Shown: positions 32,939-42,025 of the stretch, piece by piece
How the letters are laid out: the number at the start of each line of letters is the position of its first letter
Position numbering within the stretch: the first letter of the stretch is position 1
Source of the DNA: Rhizobium sp. CFBP 8762
Lineage (GTDB): Bacteria > Pseudomonadota > Alphaproteobacteria > Rhizobiales > Rhizobiaceae
Length of the DNA stretch: 64,000 nucleotides
Assembly (NCBI RefSeq): GCF_014841565.1
Contig: NZ_JACYUD010000002.1
Coordinates: 476,628-540,627, forward strand
Reading direction: 5' to 3'
The notes under the pieces: model-generated
What the model was told of the DNA's origin: nothing
The model's database searches: none
What the model saw: the letters and a program-made list of their open reading frames with translations, nothing else
Made by a program: the position numbers and the translations under genes

Positions 32939-34026
32939 AAAACAAACAGCCGGATGCAGACCGGCGTGCCCGTCTCGATACGTTTGCCGGTATCGCTGAG
33001 CGCGCCGGTCTCGCTGTTGCAGGCAAACAAGGCGATATGGTCGCTGTTCTGGTTTGCGACCAGCACATGCCGCCCGCTAGGGGTGATGGCAAAATTGCGG
33101 GGCGTTCTGCCGCCACAGGGCGTGTACCCGATGAATGTCAGCAGTCCCGTCTGGGGATCCACTCGAAAAGCCGCAAGGGAATCATGCCCGCGATTGGACG
33201 CGTAGAGATAGCGCCCGTCCGGCGAAAGGTGAATGTCAGCCCCGTGGGTGTCGAATCCGTGTGGCGCTGTCGGCACGGTTTGCAGCAGTGTCAGCGTGTG
33301 ACCGTCCCACGACAGGGCCGAGACGGTGGAGGTCAACTCGTTGCTGACATAGACCAGTTGGCCGTTTCCTTGCTGGGTAATGTGGCGCGGCCCAGAGCCT
33401 TCCGGCAGGTTGACCGCTCCGGTGCGTGCGAGTGCGCCCGTTTCATCCAGCGTATAGATCAAAATCTGGTCCAGCCCGAGATCGGCGCAAAGCCATGCCG
33501 TCCGGTCCACGGTCTGGACGATGCAATGCGCATGGCTGCGCTCCTGCCGTTCCGGGTCATGGAGTGCTGCACCCGAATGCGCCGCACCGCCGCTGACGGG
33601 TCCAAGACCGCCATCCTCACGGATCGGCAGCGCCACGACGGACTGATCCGGCCCACCCCGCCCGGCGGCATAATTGGCTGCAAGCAAAAACCGGCCGTCC
33701 GCCGAGATCGCGTTATAGGCGGTGATACTGCCCTGCGAAACCTGCTTGTTGATATAGGTCAGCGAGGACGCATCTGCGTTAAAACGGTACGCGCTGATGG
33801 TGCCTTCTACCCAACCGAAGACTTCAGAGTTGACGTACAAGGTGGCGGTAGCCGCATCCACGCTTAGAAACGTCGGGTTGTCCACCCCTTGTGCGCTGGC
33901 CAGCAGTGTCGTCTCAAGCGTATCCTCGTTGAGCAACAGCATCTGAATGCCCGTACCATGCGCATTTTGATAGTACGGGGTTTCCCGCGTTACCGAACCT
34001 ACGGCCATATAGACAGGTTTGCTCAT
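32935..34026 (-). CDS. Lactonase family protein (6-phosphogluconolactonase/YbhE beta-propeller)
   Basis: A 363-residue seven-bladed propeller protein. Repeated motifs DNPTFLSVDAATATLYVNSE, YNAISADGRFLLAANYA, HCIVQTVDRTAWLCADLGLDQI, GSGPRHITQQGNGQLVYVSNELTSTV, DIHLSPDGRYLYASNRGHDSL and TPRNFAITPSGRHVLVANQNSD mark the blades. The His and Arg in RSHAHC and GPRH, and Asn-Arg in SNRGHD, correspond to substrate-binding positions of the family. It opens a sugar lactone, probably that made by the adjacent SDR or Gfo/Idh enzyme. It overlaps the LacI gene by 4 bases. Confidence 0.86.
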   Translation of the reverse strand: MSKPVYMAVGSVTRETPYYQNAHGTGIQMLLLNEDTLETTLLASAQGVDNPTFLSVDAATATLYVNSEVFGWVEGTISAYRFNADASSLTYINKQVSQGSITAYNAISADGRFLLAANYAAGRGGPDQSVVALPIREDGGLGPVSGGAAHSGAALHDPERQERSHAHCIVQTVDRTAWLCADLGLDQILIYTLDETGALARTGAVNLPEGSGPRHITQQGNGQLVYVSNELTSTVSALSWDGHTLTLLQTVPTAPHGFDTHGADIHLSPDGRYLYASNRGHDSLAAFRVDPQTGLLTFIGYTPCGGRTPRNFAITPSGRHVLVANQNSDHIALFACNSETGALSDTGKRIETGTPVCIRLFVL

Positions 34027-34111
34027 TTCTCACCCCCGCATGTTAACCAATGATATGCCCTGTGGTCGCGACCAGTGTCAAATCTTGAAGCCAAATCGGG
34101 AGGGCAAAGAT

Positions 34112-34864
34112 TCAGGTCATCACCCATCCGCCATCGACATTCAGCGTCTGCCCGCTGATGAACGACGCTGCATCGGACGCCAAAAACAACAGCGCATTGG
34201 CAATATCGGCAGGCGTGCCGCGCCGCTTGACCGACTGGTGCTCCAGCACAAACCGCGTATAGCCTTCGGGGTCCGGATGGATTTTCTCCGCATCGGTTGG
34301 AAAAGCACCGGGAGAAACCGCGTTGGCCGTAATACCATCGCCGCCAAATTCGCGCGCCCATGCCCGCGCCAGCGCAATCAGCGCGCCCTTGGATTGCACA
34401 TAGGGTGCAATATTGGCCCAGCCGCCGGAAAACGTAATGCTGGCGATATTGATGATCCGGCCCCATTGCTGCGCGCGCATATGGCCAAGGGCTGCCTGTA
34501 CGCACACAATGCCCGCATCCACATTGATGCGCTGCACCAGTTGCATCTCTTCCAGAGTGTACTCATCGAACGGGCGTGAGGGGTAGATGGCCGCATTGTT
34601 GATAACGATATCGAAACCGCCAACCTCCTGCGACAGGCCATTGAGCGTCTGACGCAGACCGGCCAGATCGGACAGATCGACAGAGCGAAGCGTCAGGCCA
34701 TTCAAGCCTTCGTTGCTCGCCTGCGCTTGCAGTCGCACAATCTTGTCGGGATTGTTGTCCAGCGCCACAACATGTGCGCCCGCCCGTAAAAATGCCAGCG
34801 TGGTTTCGGTGCCCAGACCGCCAGCGGCCCCGGTGTAAAGAATGGTTCTGTTGGCAACTGACAT
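34112..34864 (-). CDS. SDR oxidoreductase, probable sugar or polyol dehydrogenase
   Basis: A 250-residue classical SDR. Nucleotide motif TGAAGGLG at about 11-18, an Asp at the end of the second strand (VVALDNNP) favouring NAD+, NNAA at about 89-92, catalytic Ser in NIASITFSGG and YVQSK at about 158-162. It resembles aldose and gluconate dehydrogenases found beside lactonases. It lies 3 bases after the DUF4432 gene stop; 85 bases separate it from the lactonase. Role inferred: oxidation of a sugar to a lactone that the lactonase opens. Confidence 0.87.
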   Translation of the reverse strand: MSVANRTILYTGAAGGLGTETTLAFLRAGAHVVALDNNPDKIVRLQAQASNEGLNGLTLRSVDLSDLAGLRQTLNGLSQEVGGFDIVINNAAIYPSRPFDEYTLEEMQLVQRINVDAGIVCVQAALGHMRAQQWGRIINIASITFSGGWANIAPYVQSKGALIALARAWAREFGGDGITANAVSPGAFPTDAEKIHPDPEGYTRFVLEHQSVKRRGTPADIANALLFLASDAASFISGQTLNVDGGWVMT

Positions 34865-34867
34865 ATT

Positions 34868-36061
34868 TTAACTTCCTGTTCTGTCACGTCCCTCGATCGG
34901 CCGGTGATTGCCGGAGGGCGTCGGAAAATCCGCATCCGGTTGCTGGCAGATAGTCGTTATGCGCGCCTCACACGCGGCAATCGCCTGTTTATCCGGCAGA
35001 ATGCGCAGGGTCGTATCGTAACGGCGTTCCTCACCATGGTCGAGCCAGATCAGTTCACCCCGTTCGCGCGCAGCCCCATGGCCCTGCACATGGTTGGTGG
35101 AGGGCTCTATGCCCAGCGCATACTGCCCGGCCTGAAAATTCTGCCATTCGAACATGCAGGGAAACTGGTCCTTGCGCGTTACCACTTCAAACCCGATGGC
35201 CAAACGGTCATTGACAAGCGCCACCGCCACCGCACCCTTGTCATCGGCTGCCATGTCATGCTGCCAGACCTGTTCGTGGAAATGCGGCTGCGGGCCGGGC
35301 ATGGTGCGATACCCCACCCGCTGGCGCGCATAATTGTCACCCGCATGGGCCGCCCACACCACATCGCGCACCGGCGCAAGGTATCGCGACCCGCTGGCGA
35401 GGATGGGGTGACCGACATTGATGTGGTAGCAGAACATATGCGGCGTGCGATAAAAGCCGCGATTGACCACCCTGTCCGTGATCGAGATATCATGGCTGCC
35501 AACGCGGATTTCGATCCGCCGCGTCAGTTCCAGATGCTCGCCAAAAACAGTGCCCTGTGTCACCACGCCCTCGCACCAGAGGAAGCATTCGTCCCCCTCC
35601 CAGCGTTCCCCATAGCCGGACAGCCGCGCCGGTATGGTGCCGATACGCCCGTGAATGGAGTGGCTCACCTTCTTTCGGGGCGTATAGTTATAATGATCGG
35701 CAGGCTCGTCATACATGAACAGGATATGATCCAGACCACAGGTCACCATCAGGCCGGAGAAGGACCGCATCCATCCAAGCCCTCCCTCGCCCTCATACTC
35801 GTTGAGACCCGGATGCTTGAAACCTGCCGGAGAATGCCAGCCGATGGACACGCCATTGTACTCGCAATCAGCGATATCCATGGCGCGGTCCACCAGCACG
35901 GTAAACCGCAAACCATTGCCGCTGCGAAATTCCAGCAGCCGAATACCGCGCTCCACCCCGTCGCCCAGCGTCATCAGCCGCACGCCTGCAAATTGTGACA
36001 GACATCCGGCACTGGCCGCCAGATCGCGGCGCGACCGGACCTCTCCGTAAAGTTCAACCAT
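34868..36061 (-). CDS. DUF4432 family protein (aldose 1-epimerase-like)
   Basis: A 397-residue beta-sandwich protein of the galactose-mutarotase superfamily, DUF4432 branch. Characteristic stretches are CLSQFAGVRLMTLGDGVERGIRLLEFRSGNGLRFTVLVDRAMDIADCEYNGVSIGWHSPAGF, GLMVTCGLDH, HGRIGTIPA and HMFCYHINVGHPIL, with conserved His residues that could serve as acid/base, plus FEWQNFQAGQYALGIEPSTNHVQG. Family members may mutarotate unusual aldoses or ketoses. It follows the isomerase gene by 9 bases and precedes the SDR by 3 bases. Confidence 0.84.
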   Translation of the reverse strand: MVELYGEVRSRRDLAASAGCLSQFAGVRLMTLGDGVERGIRLLEFRSGNGLRFTVLVDRAMDIADCEYNGVSIGWHSPAGFKHPGLNEYEGEGGLGWMRSFSGLMVTCGLDHILFMYDEPADHYNYTPRKKVSHSIHGRIGTIPARLSGYGERWEGDECFLWCEGVVTQGTVFGEHLELTRRIEIRVGSHDISITDRVVNRGFYRTPHMFCYHINVGHPILASGSRYLAPVRDVVWAAHAGDNYARQRVGYRTMPGPQPHFHEQVWQHDMAADDKGAVAVALVNDRLAIGFEVVTRKDQFPCMFEWQNFQAGQYALGIEPSTNHVQGHGAARERGELIWLDHGEERRYDTTLRILPDKQAIAACEARITTICQQPDADFPTPSGNHRPIEGRDRTGS

Positions 36062-36070
36062 CGTTGCTCC

Positions 36071-36985
36071 CTAAAGCCCCTGCGCGCGCAGCTTGCCATC
36101 CAGGAACGTCTTGGCCCGTGGCACATCGCTCTCGTCCAGATGCTCGATGATGATGGGGATGTTGGGATGTTTTTGCGCCAGCCGTTTGAGATAGAGATCG
36201 TAATTCAGCGACCCCAAACCCGGCGCGGGCAGTTCGATCTCGCCAACGCCTCGAAAGGTGTGGCTTTCCAGCGCGTCCTCATCGCCAATGTCAGCGTGCT
36301 TTTCCGCCTTGTCATCGCCGGAGCGCTTTACATCCTTGGCGTGGCCAATCCGGATCTTGTCCGACAGGGTATCGAACACCTGATTGAGAATCTCATCCAT
36401 GCGGTCGATATTGTGCGCCTCGAAATAGTTGGTCGGGTCCATCAACAGGCCAAGACCGGGATGATCGACCTGCGCAAACATCCTGACTGTTTCCTCCACC
36501 GACCCCACGACATTGTTCACGTAGGTTTCCAGCAGAAACACGGCACCGTGGTCATAGGCATGCTGCGCGAGATCGGCTATGACCTTGCGGCATTCTTCAA
36601 AACCTTCCTCGGTCTTGTTTTTCGGGTGGTGCACCCAGTCGGACTCGGTGTTGTACGTCCCCGTTTCGGAAATGACATAGGGTGTGCCAAGATACTGCGC
36701 GTGGGCAATGATTTCCTTGAGGTAGCCAACGCGCTTCTGGCGCTCCGCTGGGTCCGGGTGGATGATGTTGGTGTAGCCGGAAATACACGAAATCGGCAGG
36801 TGATGATCGCGGAAGGTGCCCGCAATCTGGCGGCATTTGTCCGGCGTGATCTGGCCAGCGGACACGTCGATATCCTTGAAGTGCATATCCAGTTGCACGG
36901 TGTTGAAGTTCAGCGCCCGGATCTTTTGCGCGGTTTCCGTCAGGCCATATGGAAAATAGCCTGTAAATATGCCGGTCTGCATCAT
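36071..36985 (-). CDS. Sugar phosphate isomerase/epimerase-like TIM-barrel protein
   Basis: A 304-residue AP-endonuclease-2/xylose-isomerase-like protein. Probable metal ligands are Glu in FLLETYVNN (about 150), Asp in GLLMDPTNYF (about 185), His in IRIGHAKDV (about 215) and Glu in PIIIEHLDE (about 280). Such enzymes act on sugars, inosose or 3-keto-glycosides; paired with a Gfo/Idh/MocA oxidoreductase they often split 3-keto glycosides. The start has a strong GGGAGGA site and overlaps the oxidoreductase stop by ATGA, so the two are coupled. Confidence 0.85.
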   Translation of the reverse strand: MMQTGIFTGYFPYGLTETAQKIRALNFNTVQLDMHFKDIDVSAGQITPDKCRQIAGTFRDHHLPISCISGYTNIIHPDPAERQKRVGYLKEIIAHAQYLGTPYVISETGTYNTESDWVHHPKNKTEEGFEECRKVIADLAQHAYDHGAVFLLETYVNNVVGSVEETVRMFAQVDHPGLGLLMDPTNYFEAHNIDRMDEILNQVFDTLSDKIRIGHAKDVKRSGDDKAEKHADIGDEDALESHTFRGVGEIELPAPGLGSLNYDLYLKRLAQKHPNIPIIIEHLDESDVPRAKTFLDGKLRAQGL

Positions 36986-38100
36986 GATGATGTCCTCCCT
37001 TGGACGTCAGAGCTGGTCGAAATTTCCGAAAGAAAAACCGTGCGCTTTTCGGCAATCGAACGATACGCCGCCTCCACAAGCGCCACGGTCTTGACGTTAT
37101 CGGCAACGGACAGCGCGGGCGGTTCGCCCGATTTCAGCGCGTACTGCAACTGCTCCATCACGCCGATAAAAGCGTGGGGAAACCACATCGTGTCCCATTG
37201 CGGATGGACCCAGTGCCCATTGGTCGTCGTTTGCGACATGTAGGACAGGGTCGAAGGCGACCCGTCCGGCCAGCCGATCGTGCCCTGGGCCACGCCGTCC
37301 GTGCCTTCCACGCGCCATTTGATGTAATGATCACTGTCGATGCCCTCGCCCCTCGGGCCTGCCCAGACATCCTCCATCGACACCGCCAGCAGGCCGCCGG
37401 GAAAGGTCAGGGTCGATATGGTGATTCCGTCCGTGTGCTCGAATGTGGTGCGCGGATCGCGTCGGGTCACCGTCGAAATCGCCTCCGGCTCACCAAACAG
37501 AAACCGCAGCGCATCCAGATGGTGAACGCTCATATTGGCCAGCGTCAGCCGGTCATAGGCCTCCAGAAAGCCCTGCCAGTGCGGCACAGCCCGCATCTCG
37601 ATGGTTGCCAGCACCGGCTGTCCGAGATCGCCCCGCTCCAGCACCTGTTTCAGCGCCCGCATGGATTGGTCGTAGCGCATATTCTGGTTAACCGACAGGA
37701 TCTTTCCCGCCGCCTCTGCCTCGTCACGCAGCAGCACGGCCTCTTCCAGCGTCAGCGCAAGCGGCTTTTGGGCCAGCACCCCCTTGATATGCGGTTGCGC
37801 CAGCGCCAGCCGGATAAGCTGCGGCTGCTGGTCGGGCGGATAGGCGATATCGACAATGTCGATATCAGCGTCCGCCAAAAGGTCTTCCGGTGTATCGTAG
37901 ACCCTCTTGATCTCCCAGCGAGCCGCCACGGCTTCCGCCTTCTCGCGGGTGCGCGATGCGATGGCTTTGACGGGAAAACCGGCCTGCCGGTAGGCGGCCA
38001 GATGGCATTCCGCCATGATCATGCCCGCGCCGATGCAGCCGATCTGATAATCGCGCACACGCACAATCGGGTCGGGCTGAAGCCCTTCCATTGGTTCCAT
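36982..38100 (-). CDS. Gfo/Idh/MocA family oxidoreductase
   Basis: A 372-residue NAD(P)-dependent sugar or inositol dehydrogenase. Rossmann motif IGCIGAGMIMAECHLAAYRQAGF at about residues 20-40, VDIAYPPDQQPQLIRLAL, then the catalytic EKP-like motif as AQKPLALTLEEA (Gln in place of Glu), and the C-terminal substrate domain with the conserved His pair in MSVHHLDALRFLFGEP. The Glu-to-Gln change in EKP is worth noting, as the Lys is retained. ATG 38100 is chosen for GGGAGGAG upstream; an earlier frame start at 38217 crosses the promoter. First gene of the six-gene operon. Confidence 0.86.
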   Translation of the reverse strand: MEPMEGLQPDPIVRVRDYQIGCIGAGMIMAECHLAAYRQAGFPVKAIASRTREKAEAVAARWEIKRVYDTPEDLLADADIDIVDIAYPPDQQPQLIRLALAQPHIKGVLAQKPLALTLEEAVLLRDEAEAAGKILSVNQNMRYDQSMRALKQVLERGDLGQPVLATIEMRAVPHWQGFLEAYDRLTLANMSVHHLDALRFLFGEPEAISTVTRRDPRTTFEHTDGITISTLTFPGGLLAVSMEDVWAGPRGEGIDSDHYIKWRVEGTDGVAQGTIGWPDGSPSTLSYMSQTTTNGHWVHPQWDTMWFPHAFIGVMEQLQYALKSGEPPALSVADNVKTVALVEAAYRSIAEKRTVFLSEISTSSDVQGRTSS

Positions 38101-38180
38101 GGTGATCTCCTCCCACGTGCGCGCCGACGCTGTCACCCGGCTGCACCGTTCTCCCTCCCGGAGAATTCGTGAATGGTGCG

Positions 38181-38206
38181 AAACATCATGATGTTTGTCA
38201 ACATCA
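38181..38206. promoter_or_regulatory. Triple half-site operator candidate in the divergent promoter region
   Basis: AAACATCATGATGTTT (38181-38196) is a perfect 16-base palindrome. Its right half-site TGATGTT (38189-38195) forms a second inverted repeat with AACATCA (38200-38206), 4 bases apart. Three alternating 7-base half-sites thus lie between the Gfo/Idh operon and the GTG-start LacI gene. Most likely bound by the LacI at 38314 or 31889. Confidence 0.6.
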
Positions 38207-38313
38207 ATTCCAATCATTATACATCAGTATTGGCCTCATTTCGGTTTAGAGCTTGAGCAAGCGAGCCGCAAATGATCAAGTTGTAGGAACCCGTCATAGA
38301 CAAAGGGCGTAGA

Positions 38314-39330
38314 GTGCGTTCAACCCTGACTGACATAGCCCGCGAAGCTGGTGTTTCGACGGCCACCGTCGACCGTGTGCTAAACGACCGGCCAGGCGTA
38401 AAAGAGCGCACCCGCAACACCGTGCTGACGGTCGCCCGGCGCATTGGCTATTTCGACGGGCACACCACGGCCACCAACGGCAACCAGCGCGTGAAACTGG
38501 ACTTTGTGGTGCCCGCTGGCACCAACAGTTTCATGAACGGACTGCATCGGCATCTGCTGGCGGAGGCGGCCCATCAGCCGTGGCTGGAGGTCACCATTCA
38601 CGCCGTTGAAGGCTTCAACCCGGACCGGCTGGCGGCAACCCTGCATGGACTGGCCGGACACACGCAAGGCGTCGGCGTCATCGCGCTCGATCATCCCATC
38701 GTGCGCGAAGCCATGCGGGCACTGTCAGCGGCGACAATTCCTGTCATCACGCTGGTGTCGGACATTCTCCACGTTCCCCGCATCGGTTATGTCGGCATCG
38801 ACAACCGCGCCGCCGGACGGCTGGCGGGCTACCTGCTGGCCCGCCTGTTGGGCAAGGGTGAAAGCCACAAAATTGCGCTGTTTGCCGGTTCGCTCTCCTA
38901 TCGTGGGCATGAGGAGCGGGAAATGGGCTTTCGCCATATTGTGCGCGAGGATTTTCCGCATCTGGACATCGTCGAACTACGCGAAAGCGGCGATGACAGG
39001 GTGCGCGCTTATGAGGAAGCGCGAACGCTGTTGAGCCGCCACGCCGATCTTTCCGGGGTGTACAATATCGGCTCCGGAAACCAGGGCATTGCGCAGGCCA
39101 TGTCCGAAACAGGCCGCGCCGACCAACTGGTTTTCCTTGGTCACGATCTCACAGATACTACGCGCAGCCTTCTGCTATCCGGCGTGATGGATGCCGTCAT
39201 CGATCAAAGTCCACGGGTGGAGGCGCGAGAGGCAATTGCGATGCTGGTGCGCGCTATACAGGGTGATGCCGGGGACTATCACCCGCCCCGATTGCAGGTT
39301 GTCTTTCGTGAAAACATCCCGGAAATCTGA
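38314..39330 (+). CDS. LacI family transcriptional regulator
   Basis: A 338-residue regulator starting at GTG with AAAGGG 6 bases before. The helix-turn-helix (LTDIAREAGVSTATVDRVLNDRPGVKERTRNTVLTVARRIGYF) begins at residue 5, as usual for LacI. The effector domain (KLDFVVPAGTNSFMNGLHRHLLAEAA, GVGVIALDHPIVREAMRALSAATIPVITLVSD, GYVGIDNRAAGRLAGYLLARLLG) is of the sugar-binding-protein-4 type. It is divergent from the six-gene operon and separated by the triple half-site operator, so it is the likeliest controller of that operon. The inducer is presumably the operon's sugar. Confidence 0.9.
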   Translation: MRSTLTDIAREAGVSTATVDRVLNDRPGVKERTRNTVLTVARRIGYFDGHTTATNGNQRVKLDFVVPAGTNSFMNGLHRHLLAEAAHQPWLEVTIHAVEGFNPDRLAATLHGLAGHTQGVGVIALDHPIVREAMRALSAATIPVITLVSDILHVPRIGYVGIDNRAAGRLAGYLLARLLGKGESHKIALFAGSLSYRGHEEREMGFRHIVREDFPHLDIVELRESGDDRVRAYEEARTLLSRHADLSGVYNIGSGNQGIAQAMSETGRADQLVFLGHDLTDTTRSLLLSGVMDAVIDQSPRVEAREAIAMLVRAIQGDAGDYHPPRLQVVFRENIPEI

Positions 39331-39448
39331 AGATTTGATCTGGTGTGTAACAAAATTTCCATGATATTGCGCTAATGTTCAAGAAAAATTTGCTCAAGCA
39401 CTATGGGGAGTCTACATAACGCCTCATACATAAGCGTAGAGAATAAAG

Positions 39449-40546
39449 ATGATTGAAACGCCGTACTATCTGATCGACAAAAACAAGCTTCTGCCTAACC
39501 TTGAGAAAATCCGTTACGTGCAGGAAAAGTCTGGTGCCCATGCATTGCTGGCGCTGAAATGTTTTGCCAGTTGGGGCGTTTTCGATCTGATGAGCCAGTA
39601 TATGGCGGGCACAACGTCGTCATCGCTGTATGAGGTGAAGCTTGGTCGCCAGAAATTCGGCGGTGAGACCCACGCCTATTCCGTGGCCTATGCGGACAAT
39701 GAAATTGCCGAGGTTCTGGACAACTGTGACAAGATCATTTTCAACTCCATTGGACAATTGACCCGTTTTGCCGACGTATCCAAGGGCAAGGTGCGCGGTT
39801 TGCGTGTCAACCCGCAGGTGTCCAGTTCGGATTTCGATCTGGCTGATCCGGCACGGCCGTTCAGCCGTCTGGGCGAATGGGACCCGGCCCGCATCGAAAC
39901 CGTCATGGACCAGATTTCCGGCTTCATGTTCCACAACAATTGTGAGAACGGTGATTTTGCCCTGTTTGACAGCATGTTGGGCGTGATCGAAGAGCGGTTC
40001 GGCGATCTGATTGCGCGGGCTGACTGGGTTAGCCTTGGCGGTGGCATCCACTTTACCGGCGACGATTATCCGCTGGACGCTTTCTGCGATCGACTCAAGG
40101 CCTTTGCGGAAAAATATGGCATTCAGGTCTATCTGGAGCCCGGCGAAGCGGCAATCACCAAAAGCACGACGCTGGAAGTGTCCGTGCTGGACACGCTCTA
40201 TAATGGCAAGAACCTCGCCATCGTCGATAGTTCCATCGAAGCTCACATGCTGGATCTGTTGATCTACCGCCAGAGCGCCAAGATGGAGCCGAACACCGGT
40301 GACCACAGCTATATGATCTGCGGCAAATCGTGCCTCGCCGGTGACATCTTCGGCGAATTCCAGTTCGACCACCAACTGAAAATTGGTGAACGTCTGTCCA
40401 TGGCCGATGCTGCCGGGTACACGATGGTCAAGAAGAACTGGTTCAATGGCGTTAAAATGCCATCCATCGCCGTGCGCCAGCTGGATGGCACGGTTGAGGT
40501 GATCAAGCAGTTCACTTTTGATGATTTTGCGGCCAGCCTGTCGTAA
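39449..40546 (+). CDS. nspC: Carboxynorspermidine decarboxylase
   Basis: A 365-residue PLP enzyme of the alanine-racemase-fold decarboxylases. It removes CO2 from carboxy(nor)spermidine to give (nor)spermidine. The PLP Lys is in HALLALKCFASWGVFDLMSQYMAGTTSSSLYE at about residue 30; later motifs are SLGGGIHFTGDDYPLD, YLEPGEAAITKSTTLEVSVLD and GKSCLAGDIFGEF with the catalytic Cys. It is the first gene of a two-gene unit with the dehydrogenase, 56 bases apart; the ornithine decarboxylase supplying putrescine is not here. In Hyphomicrobiales this route makes spermidine for growth. Confidence 0.93.
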   Translation: MIETPYYLIDKNKLLPNLEKIRYVQEKSGAHALLALKCFASWGVFDLMSQYMAGTTSSSLYEVKLGRQKFGGETHAYSVAYADNEIAEVLDNCDKIIFNSIGQLTRFADVSKGKVRGLRVNPQVSSSDFDLADPARPFSRLGEWDPARIETVMDQISGFMFHNNCENGDFALFDSMLGVIEERFGDLIARADWVSLGGGIHFTGDDYPLDAFCDRLKAFAEKYGIQVYLEPGEAAITKSTTLEVSVLDTLYNGKNLAIVDSSIEAHMLDLLIYRQSAKMEPNTGDHSYMICGKSCLAGDIFGEFQFDHQLKIGERLSMADAAGYTMVKKNWFNGVKMPSIAVRQLDGTVEVIKQFTFDDFAASLS

Positions 40547-40602
40547 GGCTGGTGCGAAAAAGACCCAATCAACACACCATTTAATGGAGGCTTACGTGTG
40601 AG

Positions 40603-41844
40603 ATGAAGAAGAATGTCCTTATTATCGGCGCCGGTGGCGTAGCTCAGGTTGTCGCGCACAAATGCGCACAAAACAACGATATTCTCGGCGATATTCACAT
40701 TGCGTCGCGCACAAAATCGAAGTGCGATGCCATTGTGGACAGCGTGCGCGAGAAGAACAGCATGAAGGTGGAAGCGGGCTTGACTGCCCATGCGCTCGAC
40801 GCTCTCGACATTGCCGCGACAAAGGCGCTGATCGAGACCACGGGCGTGGAAATCGTCATCAATGTCGGTTCAGCTTTCGTCAACATGTCGGTTTTGCAAG
40901 CCTGCATCGAAACCGGCGTGGCCTATATGGACACTGCAATCCACGAAGACCCCGCCAAGATCTGCGAGACCCCGCCGTGGTACGGCAACCACGAGTGGAA
41001 GCGCCGCGAACTCTGCGCTGAAAAAGGCATCACCGCTATTCTGGGCGTCGGGTTTGATCCGGGCGTGGTCAATGCCTATGCCAGGCTCGCCAGTGACGAC
41101 TATTTCGACACGATCACCGATATTGACATTGTCGATATCAATGCCGGTAGCCATGGCAAGTATTTCGCTACCAACTTCGATCCCGAAATCAACTTCCGCG
41201 AATTTACCGGCGTTGTGTATTCCTGGCAGAACGGCCAGTGGCAGACCAACACAATGTTTGAGATCGGCAAGGAATTCGATCTTCCGGTCGTCGGCACTTG
41301 CAAGGCCTATATGACCGGCCACGACGAAATTCATTCCCTGTCCAGGAACATGGGCGGTGCCGATGTGCGCTTCTGGATGGGATTTGGCGACCATTACATC
41401 AACGTTTTCACGGTGCTGAACAATCTTGGCCTGCTGTCCGAGCAACCGGTGAAAACCGCCGAGGGGCTGGACGTGGTGCCGCTCAAGGTGGTGAAAGCCG
41501 TTCTGCCCGATCCGTCCTCGCTTGCGCCGGGCTATGAAGGCAAGACCTGCATTGGCGATTTCGTCAAAGGCTCGAAAAATGGCGAACCGCGCGAAGTTTT
41601 CATCTACAATGTAGCCGACCACAAGGAAGCTTACGAGGAAGTCGGCTCGCAGGGCATCTCCTACACAGCCGGTGTTCCACCGGTTGCCGCTGCGCTGCTG
41701 ATTGCATCCGGCGAATGGGATGTGAAAACCATGGTGAATGTTGAGGAACTGCCCCCCAAGCCCTTCCTCGACATTCTGAACCGGATTGGCCTGCCAACCC
41801 GCATTAAGGATAGCGAAGGCGACCGCGCTTTGTCGTTCAGCTAA
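40603..41844 (+). CDS. Carboxynorspermidine dehydrogenase (saccharopine dehydrogenase family)
   Basis: A 413-residue NADPH-dependent enzyme that condenses aspartate semialdehyde with putrescine (or diaminopropane) to carboxyspermidine (or carboxynorspermidine). Rossmann motif VLIIGAGGVAQVVAHKCAQ at 5-23, ASRTKSK for the cofactor phosphate, then AILGVGFDPGVVNAYARLA and NAGSHGKYFATNFDPEINFRE. The start has TGGAGG upstream. With nspC it forms the alternative spermidine pathway that does not need decarboxylated S-adenosylmethionine. Followed by tandem palindromic repeats. Confidence 0.93.
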   Translation: MKKNVLIIGAGGVAQVVAHKCAQNNDILGDIHIASRTKSKCDAIVDSVREKNSMKVEAGLTAHALDALDIAATKALIETTGVEIVINVGSAFVNMSVLQACIETGVAYMDTAIHEDPAKICETPPWYGNHEWKRRELCAEKGITAILGVGFDPGVVNAYARLASDDYFDTITDIDIVDINAGSHGKYFATNFDPEINFREFTGVVYSWQNGQWQTNTMFEIGKEFDLPVVGTCKAYMTGHDEIHSLSRNMGGADVRFWMGFGDHYINVFTVLNNLGLLSEQPVKTAEGLDVVPLKVVKAVLPDPSSLAPGYEGKTCIGDFVKGSKNGEPREVFIYNVADHKEAYEEVGSQGISYTAGVPPVAAALLIASGEWDVKTMVNVEELPPKPFLDILNRIGLPTRIKDSEGDRALSFS

Positions 41845-42005
41845 AGCATTTCCAGTGAAAACGAAGGGGTTTTCACGTCGGACAATGCGATAAAACAATG
41901 CTAGAGCATTTCCAGTGAAAACGAAGTCGTTTTCACGTCCGGACAATGCGACAAAACAAAGAGTTAGAGCACTTCCGGTGAACACGTGTTTATCGGAAGT
42001 GCTCT
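41843..42005. repeat. Tandem intergenic palindromic repeats (two 60-base copies plus a variant hairpin)
   Basis: Copies at 41843-41902 and 41903-41962 share AGCATTTCCAGTGAAAACGA followed by TTTTCACGTC and ACAATGCGA-AAAACAA, with inner arms GTGAAAACGA and TCGTTTTCAC complementary. A third element at 41966-42005 is a hairpin, GAGCACTTCCG against CGGAAGTGCTC. Such elements are common between genes in Hyphomicrobiales genomes. It may also end transcription of the polyamine genes. Confidence 0.75.
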
Positions 42006-42025
42006 AGCGGCCGGGTAGGATCGAT

